Positions 49,390-58,139 are shown, counted from the first letter of the stretch. The stretch is DNA of 64,000 nt from Acidobacteriota bacterium (GCA_019639175.1 JAHBSK010000004.1:248001-312000), one strand, 5' to 3'. A program made the numbers and translations. The notes: a model not told the origin generated them from the sequence alone.

Positions 49390-50262
49390 ATGTCCTGGTT
49401 TAGAAGAGACAAGCCAAAAATAGAAGGTCAGGATGCTGACGAGGAGCGCAACGTCAAAACGGAAGGCATTTTTGTAAAATGCCCCGAATGCGAGAACGCT
49501 CTGTATAAACGCGAGCTGATCGAATCGCTGCAGGTTTGCACACACTGCGGCCATCATTTTCGCTGGACGGCGATAGAACGTCTGGACGCGCTGTTTGACG
49601 ACGGAAAATATCAGCGGATAGACGACGAAGTGACCTCCGCCGACCCGCTCGAATTTGTCGATACAAAACCGTATAAAGACCGCATAGAGGCGGCAAAGGC
49701 CGCTTCGGGATTGCCGGAAGCGATAATCTCCGGCACCGGAAAGGTCGGCGGCCACCTCGTATTTGCGGGAGCGATGGATATGTCGTTCATCGGCGGTTCG
49801 ATGGGTTCCGCAGTCGGCGAAAAGATAACACGCCTGATAGAACACGCGATAAAGGAACGCGGCGCGGTGATAGTCTTCTCCGCTTCGGGCGGCGCCCGTA
49901 TGCAGGAAGGAACGCTGTCGCTGATGCAGATGGGCAAGATCTCCGCAGCTCTGGCAATGCTTCACGAAGAAAAACTGCCGTTCATCTCGGTGCTGACCGA
50001 TCCGACGACCGGCGGCGTCACCGCCAGCTTTGCAATGCTGGGCGATGTGATAATTGCCGAACCAAAAGCCCTGATCGGTTTCGCCGGCCCTCGCGTCATA
50101 GAACAGACCATCCGCCAAAAACTCCCCAAAGGATTTCAACGCAGCGAATTTCTGCTGGAACACGGCATGATCGACAAGGTCGTTGACCGCCGCGAAATGA
50201 AACAGTCGATCACCCGGTTTTTGGATTTTATGATGCCGGGAGATCGATCGTCTAAAAAGTAA
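49390..50262 (+). CDS. accD: Acetyl-CoA carboxylase carboxyltransferase subunit beta
   Basis: A 290-residue protein. The N-terminal zinc ribbon is VKCPECENALYKRELIESLQ with CTHCGHHF (CxxC twice); the crotonase-type domain includes VGGHLVFAGAMDMSFIGGSM, GSAVGEKITRLIEHAIKERG, VIVFSASGGARMQEGTLSLM and GFAGPRVIEQTIRQKLPKGF QRSEFLLEHGMID. AccD with AccA transfers CO2 from carboxybiotin to acetyl-CoA, the first step of fatty acid synthesis. AccA, B and C are not nearby. Confidence 0.97.
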   Translation: MSWFRRDKPKIEGQDADEERNVKTEGIFVKCPECENALYKRELIESLQVCTHCGHHFRWTAIERLDALFDDGKYQRIDDEVTSADPLEFVDTKPYKDRIEAAKAASGLPEAIISGTGKVGGHLVFAGAMDMSFIGGSMGSAVGEKITRLIEHAIKERGAVIVFSASGGARMQEGTLSLMQMGKISAALAMLHEEKLPFISVLTDPTTGGVTASFAMLGDVIIAEPKALIGFAGPRVIEQTIRQKLPKGFQRSEFLLEHGMIDKVVDRREMKQSITRFLDFMMPGDRSSKK

Positions 50263-50269
50263 AGAGCAA

Positions 50270-50397
50270 GACGAATCTGATCTGTGTGTTTCGGTTTTTT
50301 TTGTCTGTGGATTCTGTGGTATTCCCTGAATTTTCAGGATTTGAACACAGAGTTCACAGAACGAAGACACAGAAAACACCGAAAAGGATCTTTGCCT
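50270..50397. repeat. Dispersed palindrome family A, copy 4
   Basis: GATCTGTGTGTTTCGGTTTT ... ATTCTGTGGTATTCCCTGAA / TTTTCAGGATTTGAACACAG with GTTCACAGAACGAAGACACA. It lies between the convergent accD and yqeY-like genes and may act as a bidirectional terminator. Confidence 0.8.
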
Positions 50398-50426
50398 TTT
50401 TATACTTGCTTTATGATCTGAAGAGG

Positions 50427-50873
50427 CTATCCGAGGCGTGCTTTTACGGCGTCGGAGACGGCTTTGCCGTCAACGGTCATTCCGGCGAGTTTTGCATTGA
50501 CGCCTTTCATCACGACGCCCATTTCCTTCATTGACGATGCTCCGGTTTCGGCCACGACTGCCTCGATGGCGGCGGCGATCTCTTCGGCGGAGGCGGCACG
50601 CGGCAGATAGACCTCGATATGGCCGATCTCCTTCTTTTCCTTTTCGGCGAGTTCGGCGCGGCCGGCGGCCTCGTACTGCTCTACCGAATCGCGACGCTGC
50701 TTGACCAGCGATTGAAGCGCTTTTACGATCTCTTCATCGGTAAGGTCGGAACCTTTTTCGATCTTTCGGTTCATCAGATTTGCCTTGACCATTCTGAGTG
50801 TGGACAGACGCTCGGCGTCCTTGTCCTTCATCGCCTGTGTGATGTCCGAAACTATTTTATCCTGCAAACTCAT
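50427..50873 (-). CDS. GatB/YqeY domain protein
   Basis: A 148-residue protein from ATG 50873. MSLQDKIVSDITQAMKDKDA, ERLSTLRMVKANLMNRKIEK, LTDEEIVKALQSLVKQRRDS, VEQYEAAGRAELAEKEKKEI, and VVAETGASSMKEMGVVMKGV match YqeY, which is the tRNA-binding tail domain of GatB as a free protein; its role is unclear. The open frame upstream to 51236 runs through repeats and is not coding. TAATAT-like AT-rich sequence lies before the start. Confidence 0.92.
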   Translation of the reverse strand: MSLQDKIVSDITQAMKDKDAERLSTLRMVKANLMNRKIEKGSDLTDEEIVKALQSLVKQRRDSVEQYEAAGRAELAEKEKKEIGHIEVYLPRAASAEEIAAAIEAVVAETGASSMKEMGVVMKGVNAKLAGMTVDGKAVSDAVKARLG

Positions 50874-50934
50874 ATATAAGATTCTAACCCAAATCAGGTT
50901 TTGGGGAAATAATGCGGGTCTGTTTCTGATCTTC

Positions 50935-51035
50935 TCTTGGCGGGCTTTGCGGCTTGGCGTGAAAAATTTTCTCTTTTGTGAACACCTCCGATTCTCCGTA
51001 AATATCTCACGCAAAGCCGCTAAGTCCGCAAAGAC
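50935..51035. repeat. GCAAAG dispersed palindrome (family B), copy 2
   Basis: Forward unit TCTTGGCGGGCTTTGCGGCT TGGCGTGAAAA (50936-50968) and reverse unit CTCACGCAAAGCCGCTAAGT CCGCAAAGACC (51007-51037) form a hairpin with about 40 nt between. It occupies the gap upstream of the yqeY-like gene. Confidence 0.8.
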
Positions 51036-51176
51036 CATTTTGGTTAAGAAAGACCTGTATTTAACGATACTTTTGTCAGGGCCAAAATGTCTCTGGTAAT
51101 ACCAGATATTTCTTTCCCTCATCTCACTTTGAGGGCAAACGGGAAAGAAACATTCCATAAGAAGTCCGGCGAGAAA

Positions 51177-51214
51177 CAAAAAAGCTCCGGCAACTATCCC
51201 GGAGCATTTTTTTT
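51177..51214 (-). terminator. Bidirectional-looking terminator after the 51233-52294 gene
   Basis: Stem GCTCCGG (51184-51190) with CCGGAGC (51199-51205), A run on the left and eight T on the right, so it can work on both strands. The minus-strand gene ending at 51233 is the obvious user. Confidence 0.8.
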
Positions 51215-51232
51215 GGGGGAAGATCAACGTGT

Positions 51233-52294
51233 TCAATTACAGAATTTCTTATCAACGTAAACCTTGGCGCCTGACTTGCTGAGGTAATAACACCCGCCGC
51301 GCGGCCCGAGGATATACGTGCGATTTTCCACCGGCGCGGTGTTTTTCGTTCCGCCGCCCGAACCCAGCATCTCTGCCACGCCGCCGCGTTGGCCGCAGAC
51401 CTCTCCGCGTGACGAACGATAGCTGTATGTGCCGTCATTACAGCGGGCGACAGGAACCGCTTTATTGGCGGCTTTTGGCGGCTGCGCTTCGGCGGGCTTT
51501 GGCGTCACAGGAACCGGAACCAGCTCGACAACGTCATTATCGATGGCCGAGGCGGAGGTGTTTTCAGCGGGAATTGCCGTCGTCTGACGCTGTTCCGTTC
51601 TGCCGGTCGGTGTCACGTTCCTTTCCGTCGTGGCGGGCTGTCTTGCTCCTTCTTCGGCGGCAACGGTGTTTTGTTCCGATGCTTCTTCCGGCTGTGACGT
51701 ATTTACAGCCGACATTTCCGGCTCCGCATTGCGGTCGGCCTCTTTTTCGTTATTTTCCTTTTCGGCGTGTTCATCAGCCGGTGGCAGAGCGACAAAACTG
51801 CTGGCCGGCTGCTGTGTGCGGAACCTGTCAAAGGCTCCGCCCCAAACGCCTGCCGCGATAAGAAGCAGAACGACGGTGCCTGCCGAAACGACCATCCGCA
51901 AACGCCGTCCGCGCGACGCTCCGTTTCGTGGAGCGGATATTTCCCTGAAAACCGGCAGGCCGCGCTCTTCGGCGGTGCGGTTGTCGAGTTTTACCGGAAC
52001 TATCGGCGGAACATTGACCGCCGCGACCGGCTCCGGTTTTATAGCCGGAGTTTCGCGAACCGGCATTTCCGGTGCATCCTGAACCGTTTCCTGCCGGGGA
52101 GGTGTTTTTATGGAGGCTTTCCGTGCCAAATTTGCCTGAATGTCCGGCATCAGCACGTGCAGGGCAGGAAAATTTCCCTGTTCGGATGCTCCCGGTTCCT
52201 TCATGAACCAATATCCGCAACCGCAGATGCGCGCCTCGACCGGATTCGGGCGTTTGCATTTCGGACATGGAATGGTCGTTATATTGGATCTCAT
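51233..52294 (-). CDS. Zinc-ribbon membrane protein with DUF3761-like and GPRGGCYY C-terminal modules
   Basis: A 353-residue protein. N-terminal zinc ribbon: IPCPKCKRPNPVEARICGCG. Then a proline-rich linker, a single membrane helix (RMVVSAGTVVLLLIAAGVWG, about residue 131-151), a long acidic/Thr-rich linker (for example ERNVTPTGRTEQRQTTAIPA), and two C-terminal modules: RCNDGTYSYRSSRGEVCGQR GGVAE (DUF3761-like) and YILGPRGGCYYLSKSGAKVY VDKKFC. The last module is nearly the same as the tail of the thermonuclease gene next door. Topology suggests a cytoplasmic zinc ribbon and outer C-terminus. Function unknown; 9 bp from the nuclease gene. Confidence 0.75.
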   Translation of the reverse strand: MRSNITTIPCPKCKRPNPVEARICGCGYWFMKEPGASEQGNFPALHVLMPDIQANLARKASIKTPPRQETVQDAPEMPVRETPAIKPEPVAAVNVPPIVPVKLDNRTAEERGLPVFREISAPRNGASRGRRLRMVVSAGTVVLLLIAAGVWGGAFDRFRTQQPASSFVALPPADEHAEKENNEKEADRNAEPEMSAVNTSQPEEASEQNTVAAEEGARQPATTERNVTPTGRTEQRQTTAIPAENTSASAIDNDVVELVPVPVTPKPAEAQPPKAANKAVPVARCNDGTYSYRSSRGEVCGQRGGVAEMLGSGGGTKNTAPVENRTYILGPRGGCYYLSKSGAKVYVDKKFCN

Positions 52295-52303
52295 TTCATC
52301 CGC

Positions 52304-53059
52304 CTATTGGCCGCCGCAGAGGCTTTTGTCCTTGACGTAAACCTTTGCGCCGCTCTTGCTCAGGTAATAACAGCCGCCGCGCGGCCCGAGATAGTATGTC
52401 CGTCCGTCCTTTGTGTTTCCCGCAGGCTTTGTTTCGGCCGTGCCGGACGGCGGTGCTGACGGCGGCGTACCGGTATCAGAACCGACAGGCTGGCCGACAC
52501 TCTCAACGACCGTCGCCTGTGCCGACGTATCGCCGTCGCCCTCAAACCCCTCTTCGGCAAATTCCCACGGCGGTATCGGCGCATTTTCTGACCAAAGCCC
52601 CTTACGATCATTCCGCGCCTTCAGTTCGGCCCGAGCATATCTTGCCCTGACATCGGCGGCCTGTTCGCTGCTCGAACTTCGGTAATGCCATGCCATGCCG
52701 GATTCCAGCATTTTCAGGCCGACATCCTGGCCGTTGTGATAAACGCTGCCGACATATCGGTCGTTTCGGTCGCGTCTGAGGACGATGACCTTGACGTCCT
52801 TGTTCAACACCATATCTGACAGCTTACCGCGTGCCTTTTTGCCGAAAGACTGGTCGCCCTCGGGCGCGTCAATGCCCTGAATGCGGACCGTGTAGCCTTT
52901 CCCTTCTTTGGTTCTTATTGCGACCTGGTCGCCATCAGGAATAAGCACGACGCGGCCTTCTATAAGGCTCAGTTCGTCGTCCTCCGGCGTCTGTCCATAC
53001 ACCGCCGGGCAAAAGATCAGCAGCCCAACAAACAAAAAAACAAATTTTCGAGTCACCAT
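52304..53059 (-). CDS. Exported thermonuclease (SNase-like) with GPRGGCYY tail
   Basis: A 251-residue protein from ATG 53059 (AGGAG 6 nt upstream). Signal peptide: FVFLFVGLLIFCPAVYG. The SNase core has IPDGDQVAIRTKEGKGYTVR, IQGIDAPEGDQSFGKKARGK, LRRDRNDRYVGSVYHNGQDV and MLESGMAWHY, so the catalytic Arg/Glu/Arg set is present. After it come a proline/glycine-rich linker and YYLGPRGGCYYLSKSGAKVY VKDKSLC, matching the neighbour's tail and the PBCV-type basic adaptor pattern (GPRGGxYY). Likely secreted Ca-dependent nuclease with a binding tail. Confidence 0.85.
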   Translation of the reverse strand: MVTRKFVFLFVGLLIFCPAVYGQTPEDDELSLIEGRVVLIPDGDQVAIRTKEGKGYTVRIQGIDAPEGDQSFGKKARGKLSDMVLNKDVKVIVLRRDRNDRYVGSVYHNGQDVGLKMLESGMAWHYRSSSSEQAADVRARYARAELKARNDRKGLWSENAPIPPWEFAEEGFEGDGDTSAQATVVESVGQPVGSDTGTPPSAPPSGTAETKPAGNTKDGRTYYLGPRGGCYYLSKSGAKVYVKDKSLCGGQ

Positions 53060-53305
53060 TACATCTCCTGGTCGGAACGGCGTCAGCCTAGGGCAAATGC
53101 CCTCATCATCATCGTGAAAAGGCGTCGCCAAAACATCCGGCTTTCTTAAACAAGGAAAAGCCCGGATCGTCGGAACAGCTTTAATTGACTTCCCTGGCGT
53201 CTGATCGGACGCCAACCGGTTCGTTTATAGGCTTGTGACTATGCGGCGAGAATATCACAGGTTGCGGCAGATTGGAAGCATTTTTTTAATTCCCGGTTGC
53301 CTATT

Positions 53306-53331
53306 TTGTGAAAATTTCACTCTATTCACAA
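53306..53331. promoter_or_regulatory. Palindromic candidate operator upstream of the thermonuclease gene
   Basis: TTGTGAA (53306-53312) and TTCACAA (53325-53331) are inverted with a 12-bp spacer, and overlap a perfect 13-bp palindrome GTGAAAATTTCAC (53308-53320). The half-sites resemble Rex or CRP/FNR-type operators. It lies in the 356-bp space between the TonB-C gene (3' end) and the nuclease gene; no other feature is visible there. Confidence 0.45.
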
Positions 53332-53415
53332 TATTAGGGCTGCTTTAGTGCCGTCCACCCGTAAAAAGCGTTGCCGTTCAGCCCTGTGTTGAGATGTTGC
53401 CCCGTAATTATGAAC

Positions 53416-54142
53416 TCAACGCGGAGCTATAAACGTATAGGTCATACGCGCCATGGTTCTGATGGGTTTTCCGTTGACGAGCGGCGCGGAAAACTTGGCC
53501 TTACAGGCCGTATCGCGTGAGGCAGGGAGAAGAAGAGGGTCGCCCGCTACATGACCGGCAAGTATCACTTTGCCTTTCTCATCAGTAATAAAGTCTATCT
53601 GCGTCACTCCCTCCACCCGGTTGACCCTTGCTCCGACCGGATACGGCGGCTTGGGAATATCAACCGGTTTGGCCCGCCCGATCGCGACAGATATGTGATA
53701 TTCGACGTCAGGTCCGTGAATCTCAGGATCAATGGCTTCTCCTTTGCTGACGGCATCCTTTCTTTTTTCGGACTTAAGAACATTTCCTATAAGCAGAGTG
53801 GCCGCTATCCTGGTTGAAACAGGCTTGCCGTTCTCGACCTTCGGAGAGAACCGGGCTGCCCGCAGAGCGGTTTCTGCCAAGGTTCGAAAATCATTCAGCT
53901 CTTTTCGCGGATTCTTTCCGCATGGCCACAACGGACCTGAGGTCAGTTCTGCCGAGGTAACGGTTCCCTTTTCATCTATTGATAACGAAACGGTTATGCG
54001 GCCGTCTATCCTAGCTTGTTCCATTTCAGGCGTCAGGACGATATCCGGGATGCTCATGATCTTTACATCAGAATCCTGCGTTTGAGAAAACACCGGCAAC
54101 CCGACAAACACAACAAAAAAAAACAGAAAAAAGAATCTTCAT
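53416..54142 (-). CDS. TonB C-terminal domain protein with apparent frameshift in its signal peptide
   Basis: The open frame 53416-54111 (231 residues, GTG first codon) encodes two TonB-C-like domains: SIPDIVLTPEMEQARIDGRI, SLSIDEKGTVTSAELTSGPL and PKPPYPVGARVNRVEGVTQI, FITDEKGKVILAGHVAGDPL. It lacks a proper signal peptide. An ATG at 54142 opens MKILFSVFF in another frame; removing one T from the T9 run (54115-54123) fuses the two into MKILFSVFFVVFVGLPVFSQ, a perfect signal peptide with cleavage after FSQ. So the gene is either frameshifted, mis-sequenced, or switched by slippage. Likely exported partner of outer-membrane transport; no TonB system genes nearby. Confidence 0.7.
54115..54123 (-). 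other. Homopolymer T9 (coding strand) breaking a signal peptide
   Basis: Nine A on the plus strand. Eight would restore a continuous signal peptide and TonB-C frame. Homopolymers of this length are prone both to sequencing error and to real slippage. Confidence 0.7.
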
Positions 54143-54350
54143 AGGTAAAATGATACCACAAAGAATGACCTGCGCTTTTACAATTATATGGAGACGCAAA
54201 CGTATCAAGAGAACTTGTTTAGGGCCGGGTGAACAGGCAAACATTCAGTAATAATTGGACAGACGCTTTATAAACATAGACAATAACCATTCACGAAACG
54301 AAGCTTTTGATCAAAAGGCGCGTAACGATTTTCTCGTAATTGATCTCGAT

Positions 54351-56174
54351 ATGAAACTTCGCTGGAGATTAGGTGTAATTGCCGCCATATTTCTCGCAAT
54401 ATTCTGCCTGTATCCGCAACTGAAGGCGTGGTACGTTCACGGCGACGCGTGGAACGGCCATTACGCCTACAACGACATTGACGAGGTCGCCTATGCCTCT
54501 TATGTGAACGCGCTGATAGACGGCAGGCCGAGAAAGAACGATCCGTATTCAGGCCGCGATCATACGGCGGAAACTCCGCAGCCCGAATCGCTTTTCTCAA
54601 TACAATTTGCCGCTCCTTATACGCTTGCGATACCTGCCCGATTGCTCGGCATCGGAACACCGTGGGCGATGACGCTGGGCGGAGCGTTCGCAGGCCTGTT
54701 TGCAGCATTGGCGGTGTTTCTTCTTATCGGACGGCTGACCGGAAATAATTGGTACGCGATGGCATCGGCACTGGCCGTTTTCTGCTTTGGAACGCTGGCG
54801 GCAGGCGAAGGAGCCGTCTCCGAGATATTTTTCGAAGGCTTTTCCTATCCGTATTTTCCGGGGTTCAGGCGATACATACCGGCGCTCGCGTTCCCGGCGT
54901 TCTTCATGTTCTGTTACATGATATGGAAAATGCTGGCGGCGGGCCGTCCGAACACTGATGCGGAGCAGCCAACACAGCGAATGCCTGTGCTTTCCATTGT
55001 TCTCGCCGTTCTCTTTTATTCATATACGGTTTACAGCTATTTTTATGTCTGGACGACCGCCGCGGCTTTTTTGGCGTGTGTCGTTCTGGTCTGGCTCGTC
55101 GAACGCCCCGATGGCTGGCTCCGCGATATGAAGGCCCTGGGCATGACCGCACTCGGCTGCGGTGCGGCAATGATCCCGTATGCCTATCTGCTGTCGCAAA
55201 GGGCCGATACGATGGACAACGTCCAACTGCTTGTCCACACCCGGCAGCTTGACCTTTTCCGCTTTCCGGAATACGTCTCCTTTGCGGTGCTGCTTATTAT
55301 CATCGGCGGACTCGCTCTGAAATTGATCGAACTAAAAGACCGCAGCGTGCTTTTTGCCGTTGCGCTGACATTGGTTCCCTTTGCGATATTTAATCAGCAG
55401 GTGATAACGGGACGCTCGCTGCAGCCGATACATTATCAGGTTTTCATCGGCAACTATGTTGCTATGCTGGCGTTGATGGCGGCGGTCGGCCTTTTATGGC
55501 GAAAAGGCCTTGCGGGTCAGGGCAAAGCGGTTCGTCCTGTGTGCGCGGTTGTCGCTGTGGCGGCAATTGCATGGGGTTTTGTGGAGTGCCATTACACCGT
55601 GCGGGTTCTGGATTGGGCAAATGAGCATAGAGATTCGGCCCTTCCTGTCGCAGAGAGGCTGGAAGAATTAGCCAAGTCCTCGAATGACCCTCACCGCGAG
55701 ACCGTCTTCTCTTACGACGGTATTTTTGCCGACGATATGCCGTCGGTCGCTCCGCAAAATATTCTTTGGGCACGGCACCAGCACGTTTTCGCCGGGCTTT
55801 CGTGGGAAGAGAGCAAGGAGCGTTATTACCAGTATCTTTACTATTCGAACATCGGCGAAGACCAACTGGATGCGATGCTGAAACGTGATTTTGTATCGCA
55901 GATCGCCCTTTTCGGCTGGGGACGCCACACAGACCGCCTGAGCTTCGACGCAAAGCCGCTGACCTTTGGCGAGATCGCCGAAGAGTCCGCCCGATACGGC
56001 CGGTATGTCCGCGATTTTGACCGCAGCAACGCCGCCAACCCGCTTATCTCATACGTCGTCGTCGATAGCGGCCATCAGCCGGATATGACAAATCTTGAAA
56101 AATGGTACGAACTGGACAGAGGCGAGGTGATAGGGAAATTTATCCTGTATCGAGCAAGCCTGAGAGATCGATAA
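54351..56174 (+). CDS. Multi-pass membrane protein, GT-C glycosyltransferase-like
   Basis: A 607-residue protein from ATG 54351 (an in-frame TTG at 54255 adds 32 residues without a clear ribosome site). About 11 membrane helices: GVIAAIFLAIFCLYP, AMTLGGAFAGLFAALAVFLL and others to about residue 425. The first outer loop has AYNDIDEVAYASYVNALIDG RPRKNDPYSG, with acidic residues placed like the DxD-type loop of GT-C enzymes, then QPESLFSIQFAAPYTLAIPA. The C-terminal 150 residues are soluble (DGIFADDMPSVAPQNILWAR). It probably handles lipid-linked sugars or cell-surface glycans; substrate unknown. Confidence 0.65.
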   Translation: MKLRWRLGVIAAIFLAIFCLYPQLKAWYVHGDAWNGHYAYNDIDEVAYASYVNALIDGRPRKNDPYSGRDHTAETPQPESLFSIQFAAPYTLAIPARLLGIGTPWAMTLGGAFAGLFAALAVFLLIGRLTGNNWYAMASALAVFCFGTLAAGEGAVSEIFFEGFSYPYFPGFRRYIPALAFPAFFMFCYMIWKMLAAGRPNTDAEQPTQRMPVLSIVLAVLFYSYTVYSYFYVWTTAAAFLACVVLVWLVERPDGWLRDMKALGMTALGCGAAMIPYAYLLSQRADTMDNVQLLVHTRQLDLFRFPEYVSFAVLLIIIGGLALKLIELKDRSVLFAVALTLVPFAIFNQQVITGRSLQPIHYQVFIGNYVAMLALMAAVGLLWRKGLAGQGKAVRPVCAVVAVAAIAWGFVECHYTVRVLDWANEHRDSALPVAERLEELAKSSNDPHRETVFSYDGIFADDMPSVAPQNILWARHQHVFAGLSWEESKERYYQYLYYSNIGEDQLDAMLKRDFVSQIALFGWGRHTDRLSFDAKPLTFGEIAEESARYGRYVRDFDRSNAANPLISYVVVDSGHQPDMTNLEKWYELDRGEVIGKFILYRASLRDR

Positions 56175-56309
56175 ACAGTGCCGCCGCTCCTTTCTAACAG
56201 TTTCCGGTTTTTAGTTAACAGTTTTCTGTGATGAACCACTCGCCCTGCCTCCGAAACAACTAAAAATTTGAAACTAAAAACTGAGAACTGTTAGGGAAAA
56301 GGCACTGTG
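56173..56309. repeat. Dispersed palindrome family C, copy 4
   Basis: Outer arms AAACAGTGCC / GGCACTGT, then CTAACAGTTTCCGGTTTTTA / AAAACTGAGAACTGTTAG with an internal TTAGTTAACAG stretch. It lies right after the GT-C-like gene. Confidence 0.8.
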
Positions 56310-56369
56310 CTGCGTTCTGCACTTGAGCAAACTTCGCATACCATAAGAGATCCGCCTTTAGATGTAATG

Positions 56370-56395
56370 AAAAAAACCGCCGGCGAAGCGGCGGT
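56370..56395 (-). terminator. Terminator of the 56433-56777 gene
   Basis: On the minus strand ACCGCC and GGCGGT enclose a small loop, followed by TTTTTTT. It lies 38 bp past the stop codon. Confidence 0.8.
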
Positions 56396-56432
56396 CAATA
56401 TGTATTGCTATTAAAGTAAAACTAATGCGTTG

Positions 56433-56777
56433 TTAGGCGGCCAATAGGTCGTTCGAAGTTTCCGCAAAGACGCGTCTGCCATTGAGAGCGTCGTCAATTA
56501 TCTCACGAACCGCGGAGGCGTCGGGGTTGACATCCATACGGACACACGCCCGTAAATGTCTGACAATTCCCTCGGCTGCGATGTCCATCGCGTCTCCCGA
56601 CAGTTTCGAGAAACGTCGTGCCTGTATATGATCGATCTGCAAGATCCTATCCTGCAGTGTCATTGGTTTAGCTGCTGCTGCCACTTCTTCTATTTTCCCT
56701 CCCACTGGGTAATATAATTTAAAAGAACATAAGCGGGCCGAAAACGAACTTCCCCGGAGACTTTTAAGTGTTTTCAC
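56433..56777 (-). CDS. Small helical protein of unknown function
   Basis: An open frame of 114 residues; the real start is uncertain. A GTG at 56777 lies inside a palindrome and has no ribosome site; ATG 56663 gives 76 residues (MTLQDRILQIDHIQARRFSK LSGDAMDIAAEGIVRHLRAC, then VNPDASAVREIIDDALNGRR), and the GGGAGGG a little upstream could serve a GTG start there. The conserved-looking helical part begins at MTLQ, so a 76-80 residue protein is likely. No family recognised. A good terminator follows, which supports a real gene. Confidence 0.55.
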   Translation of the reverse strand: MKTLKSLRGSSFSARLCSFKLYYPVGGKIEEVAAAAKPMTLQDRILQIDHIQARRFSKLSGDAMDIAAEGIVRHLRACVRMDVNPDASAVREIIDDALNGRRVFAETSNDLLAA

Positions 56778-56783
56778 TTAAAA
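56762..56783. promoter_or_regulatory. Perfect inverted repeat near the start of the 56433-56777 frame
   Basis: TTTTAAGTG, spacer TTTT, CACTTAAAA: a 9-bp perfect inverted repeat. It precedes a TATATT-like -10 on the minus strand (about 56712) and may be an operator. Confidence 0.5.
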
Positions 56784-56947
56784 TTCCTTTTACAAAGGGC
56801 TTCACATCAAAAGAACTCCTTTTCAAGATGTAAATTGAAATCTATCCGGTCTCACCTTATGTAATGAAATCGTAACAAATTAAAACGTGAATGTCACGAC
56901 TTTTTTTCACCGCTTGTGAGATTTTTCGCAAATTCCGCCCTGCAATG

Positions 56948-56980
56948 AAAAAGACCGTTCCGCACGAGGGCGAAACGGCC
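56948..56980 (-). terminator. Terminator of the HU gene
   Basis: On the minus strand GGCCGTTTCG, loop CCCTCGTG, CGGAACGGTC followed by TTTTTC. The stem has two G-T pairs. It lies 31 bp after the HU stop codon. Confidence 0.8.
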
Positions 56981-57011
56981 TGTCCATTACCGATATTATC
57001 GGTCGATCTGT

Positions 57012-57293
57012 TTAGCTGACAGCGTCTTTGATGGCTTTGCCGAGGCGGAATTTGACGGTCGTCTTTGCCGGGATCTTGATAACAGCTCCTGTTGCAGGGT
57101 TACGGCCTTCGCGGGCCTTACGGGTAGCTTTTACAAGCTTGCCGAAGCCCGGTATCGTGAATTCGCCGTTCTTTTTGACCTCGCTTACCGCAAGCGCTGA
57201 AAGCGCGTCAAAAATGCCTTTTACATCCTTCTTTGCAAGTCCGGATGTCTCGGCCAAGCTGTTGATGATCTCCGTTTGTGTCAATCTAGCCAT
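57012..57293 (-). CDS. hup: HU family DNA-binding protein
   Basis: A 93-residue histone-like protein from ATG 57293 (GGAGG 12 nt upstream; the frame to 57329 is longer but has no support). [90 protein letters not shown]: the GRNPxTG beta-arm tip with Pro is present. It binds and bends DNA in the nucleoid. The gene has its own terminator and is probably monocistronic. Confidence 0.96.
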   Translation of the reverse strand: MARLTQTEIINSLAETSGLAKKDVKGIFDALSALAVSEVKKNGEFTIPGFGKLVKATRKAREGRNPATGAVIKIPAKTTVKFRLGKAIKDAVS

Positions 57294-57399
57294 AGTGTTA
57301 GTTAACCTCCAAGGTAATAGTAAATTCAAAAATTCGTCTAAAATTTCTTTGCCTGCGAGAGTGTCGCAACAACGGGCAAATAGTATTCGTGCCGCATTG

Positions 57400-57476
57400 T
57401 GGTCGGGGCGGCAAGATTCGAACTTGCGACCTCACGGTCCCAAACCGTGCGCACTACCAGGCTGTGCTACGCCCCG
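57400..57476 (-). tRNA. tRNA-Pro (TGG)
   Basis: Reverse strand: acceptor CGGGGCG/CGCCCCG, D arm AGCACAGCCTGGTAGTGC, anticodon stem CACGG/CCGTG with loop TTTGGGA (anticodon TGG), T-loop GTTCGAATC, discriminator A and an encoded CCA. Confidence 0.97.
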
Positions 57477-57539
57477 CTTTTCAAATTGGGAAGCGATACC
57501 AAGTGTCGAATTTTACAGGCCGAAATTTAGTTGGTCAAG

Positions 57540-58139
57540 TCAAACGCCAATAAAATCGCGTAAATATCGAACAAATGCTCTCGCGGCCTTTGAACGGTGC
57601 CCGACTTCGTTCTTGACATCGGGCGGCAATTCGCCGAAAGTCCGGTCATATCCGTCCGGGACAAAGATAGGATCGTAACCGAATCCGCCGGTTCCGGCAG
57701 GCCTTTCAGCGATGCTGCCGGAGCAAATGCCTTCGGCGGTAAAAGCGATGTTTCCGTCAGGGCCTGAAAACGCCATAACGCACACGAACCGCGCGGAACG
57801 CGATGCGGAACCCGACGATTTTATCTCGGCAAGCAGCGTTTCCATCTTTTGCCGGAAACCCGTTTCCGCTCCGGCATATCTGGCAGAAAAAACACCAGGT
57901 GCGCCATTAAGAGCATCGACCTCAAGGCCCGAATCATCCGCGACCGCATACATCCCGGCGGCCCGCGCATAACCCGACGCCTTTAGCCGCGCGTTCTCCT
58001 CAAATGTGGCTCCGGTCTCGTCAACGTCATCGGTTATGCCGGCCTCGTCCGGTGAAAGCAGCCTTACTCCCGAATCGCCAAGCAGTTCGCGAAGCTCGAT
58101 CAGCTTGCCCGTGTTTCGTGTTGCAACCAATATGTCCAT
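57540..58139 (-). CDS. rdgB: XTP/dITP diphosphatase (HAM1/RdgB)
   Basis: A 199-residue nucleotide house-cleaning enzyme: [67 protein letters not shown], and [20 protein letters not shown] then [13 protein letters not shown]. All metal and base-binding parts of RdgB are present. It hydrolyses deaminated purine nucleoside triphosphates (ITP, XTP) to monophosphates in the cytoplasm. It lies 64 bp from tRNA-Pro on the same strand. Confidence 0.96.
   Translation of the reverse strand: MDILVATRNTGKLIELRELLGDSGVRLLSPDEAGITDDVDETGATFEENARLKASGYARAAGMYAVADDSGLEVDALNGAPGVFSARYAGAETGFRQKMETLLAEIKSSGSASRSARFVCVMAFSGPDGNIAFTAEGICSGSIAERPAGTGGFGYDPIFVPDGYDRTFGELPPDVKNEVGHRSKAARAFVRYLRDFIGV

Noticed and set aside
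50874..51236. N-terminal extension of the YqeY-like protein
   Set aside because: It runs through family B repeats and a terminator; the true family start is ATG 50873.
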